The position numbers and the translations under genes are program-made. The notes below the pieces were generated by a model. The model had not been told where the DNA came from. It ran no database searches and was given only the letters and a program-made list of their open reading frames with translations. Below, in pieces: positions 12,506 through 13,248 of a stretch of 13,248 bases of DNA (the first letter of the stretch is position 1; each line of letters opens with the position of its first letter). Source of the DNA: CAVTAE01 sp051649365 (GTDB lineage Bacteria > Deinococcota > Deinococci > Deinococcales > Trueperaceae). Location: NCBI GenBank assembly GCA_051649365.1, contig JBOFGY010000243.1:1-13248 (forward strand), written 5' to 3'.

Positions 12506-13248
12506 CTAATATTTACCGAGCAACCCTCGAGCCATCGCCCTACGCTCCGCTAATTTGTAAACAAACACGCCTGCGACAAAATAAAGCGCAGCATTTATAA
12601 TTAGAAAAACCCAATCTGTAGCTGCGAACTCGAGCAAACTCTTCCCTTCAGTCATCGCATCGCGCACCATGCTGGCACCGCGCACCACAGGCAGAAACTC
12701 GAGCCAAGGTGACAAGGCAATGGGCACAGCTACCAAACCAAAAAAGAGAAACTGCACGATTTGCAAAAGTGCGTTAATTTGCTTATAAACCAATGCCAAG
12801 CCTGCTGTCATGTAGCCAATACCCAACATGCCAATAATCAAAAAGACAAAAATTGGAACGAGCGTGACGACATCAAAGGTAAGCCACTGTCCTGCTGTGA
12901 GCATGGATAAAATCAGTACAATCGTCATTGTCAATAATTCTACAAAGACTGTACCTGTCATCCTCGAGAGCAAAATCGCCCAGGCCGGCACGGGCGACAT
13001 GTAAAGCTGTTCCAAGGTTCCTGTCGTTGCTTCGTTGGTGAGTTCCCAACCAATACCCTGCATGGTGGTCATAGCTAAAAACCACAAGAACATACTAACA
13101 ATAAGATAAGCACTGTTTTCACCCATACGCTCGGGGCTACCTACGACTTGAATGCCAAGAAAAAACATCAGAAAAATCGCGTAGGACGTGACAATGCCAC
13201 TTATCGTATTAGGCAAATAACGCTTGAGCAAAATCCAGTCTCTACGAA
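12506..13248 (-). CDS. ABC-2 type transporter permease (partial, N-terminus outside the window)
   Basis: At least 246 residues of a membrane protein with about six hydrophobic segments, near residues 10-30, 45-60, 95-112, 122-148, 155-175 and 207-225 of the visible part. The layout and the charged loop ELTNEATTGTLEQLYMSP before a helix match ABC-2 type permeases, in which this loop contacts the ATPase. Such permeases export drugs, polysaccharides, lipids or peptides; the substrate cannot be told here. The frame continues through Arg-Arg-Asp-Trp-Ile-Leu at the right edge without a start, so the gene is cut by the window, and its ATPase partner is probably just upstream. It ends in TAG at 12506, about 170 bp before the tRNA-like RNA. 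Confidence 0.85.
   Translation of the reverse strand, partial: RRDWILLKRYLPNTISGIVTSYAIFLMFFLGIQVVGSPERMGENSAYLIVSMFLWFLAMTTMQGIGWELTNEATTGTLEQLYMSPVPAWAILLSRMTGTVFVELLTMTIVLILSMLTAGQWLTFDVVTLVPIFVFLIIGMLGIGYMTAGLALVYKQINALLQIVQFLFFGLVAVPIALSPWLEFLPVVRGASMVRDAMTEGKSLLEFAATDWVFLIINAALYFVAGVFVYKLAERRAMARGLLGKY

Larger units (their letters stand above)
869..12968. repeat. Highly iterated palindrome CTCGAG (42 scattered copies)
   Basis: By hand count there are 42 CTCGAG sites, the first at 869 and the last at 12963. Examples are 2452, 2479, 2668, 3840, 4632, 5061, 6439, 6475, 6499, 8254, 8332, 9319, 9345, 11351, 11387, 12629 and 12698. About 3 are expected in 13.2 kb for random sequence. Most lie in genes and read in frame as Leu-Glu, on both strands. 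Others fall in other frames (4480, 4589, 9143, 9857, 12963) or in gaps (869, 5838). The first lipoprotein gene, positions 1-868, and 9889-11140 have none. Confidence 0.85.

Overview
The window looks like a chromosomal segment of a bacterium with moderate GC content. The left edge carries the first gene of what looks like a V/A-type ATP synthase operon. A few genes have a -10-like box about 6-7 nt before a start codon that has no Shine-Dalgarno, which would suit leaderless transcripts. Both traits fit Deinococcota (Deinococcus-Thermus) or a similar lineage, but this is an inference from context. The hexamer CTCGAG is strikingly frequent: 42 copies by hand count against about 3 expected.

Layout, left to right. 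(1) 1-361, minus strand: a V/A-ATPase peripheral-stalk subunit with a TTG start, then the first codons of the next gene. (2) 362-1055: a long regulatory gap with a divergent promoter candidate and palindromes. (3) 1056-3550, plus strand: two paralogous fasciclin-domain lipoproteins in tandem, each with a related terminator. The first ends in PEMPGQ and TEP repeats; the second continues through a Pro-rich linker into a CAP/SCP domain. (4) 3600-5306: a solitary gamma-type N6-adenine DNA methyltransferase containing a palindromic insert in frame. (5) 5413-5730, minus: a small unknown protein, followed by a MITE of about 100 bp with perfect ends and a 5-bp target duplication. (6) 6010-7842, minus: DNA primase dnaG, whose leader holds an inverted repeat and a stranded Shine-Dalgarno. 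A small DnaA-box cluster lies beyond it. (7) 8161-12124, minus: the bacterial RNA repair pair hen1-pnkp. (8) 12178-12335, minus: a 158-nt tRNA-His-like RNA directly upstream of hen1, preceded by a strong intrinsic terminator that could act as an attenuator. (9) 12506 to the right edge, minus: an ABC-2 type permease running off the window.

How the parts may work together. Hen1 and Pnkp heal, 2'-O-methylate and seal RNAs cut by ribotoxins, usually tRNAs. The element upstream of them folds as an acceptor stem, a GUG anticodon arm, a T arm and an encoded CCA, with a long extra hairpin where the D-arm side should close. I think this is the most interesting item: a tRNA mimic built into an RNA-repair operon, possibly bait, sensor or scaffold. 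The second is the CTCGAG excess together with a solitary adenine methyltransferase of the same broad class as known CTCGAG methyltransferases. The link between the two is a hypothesis.
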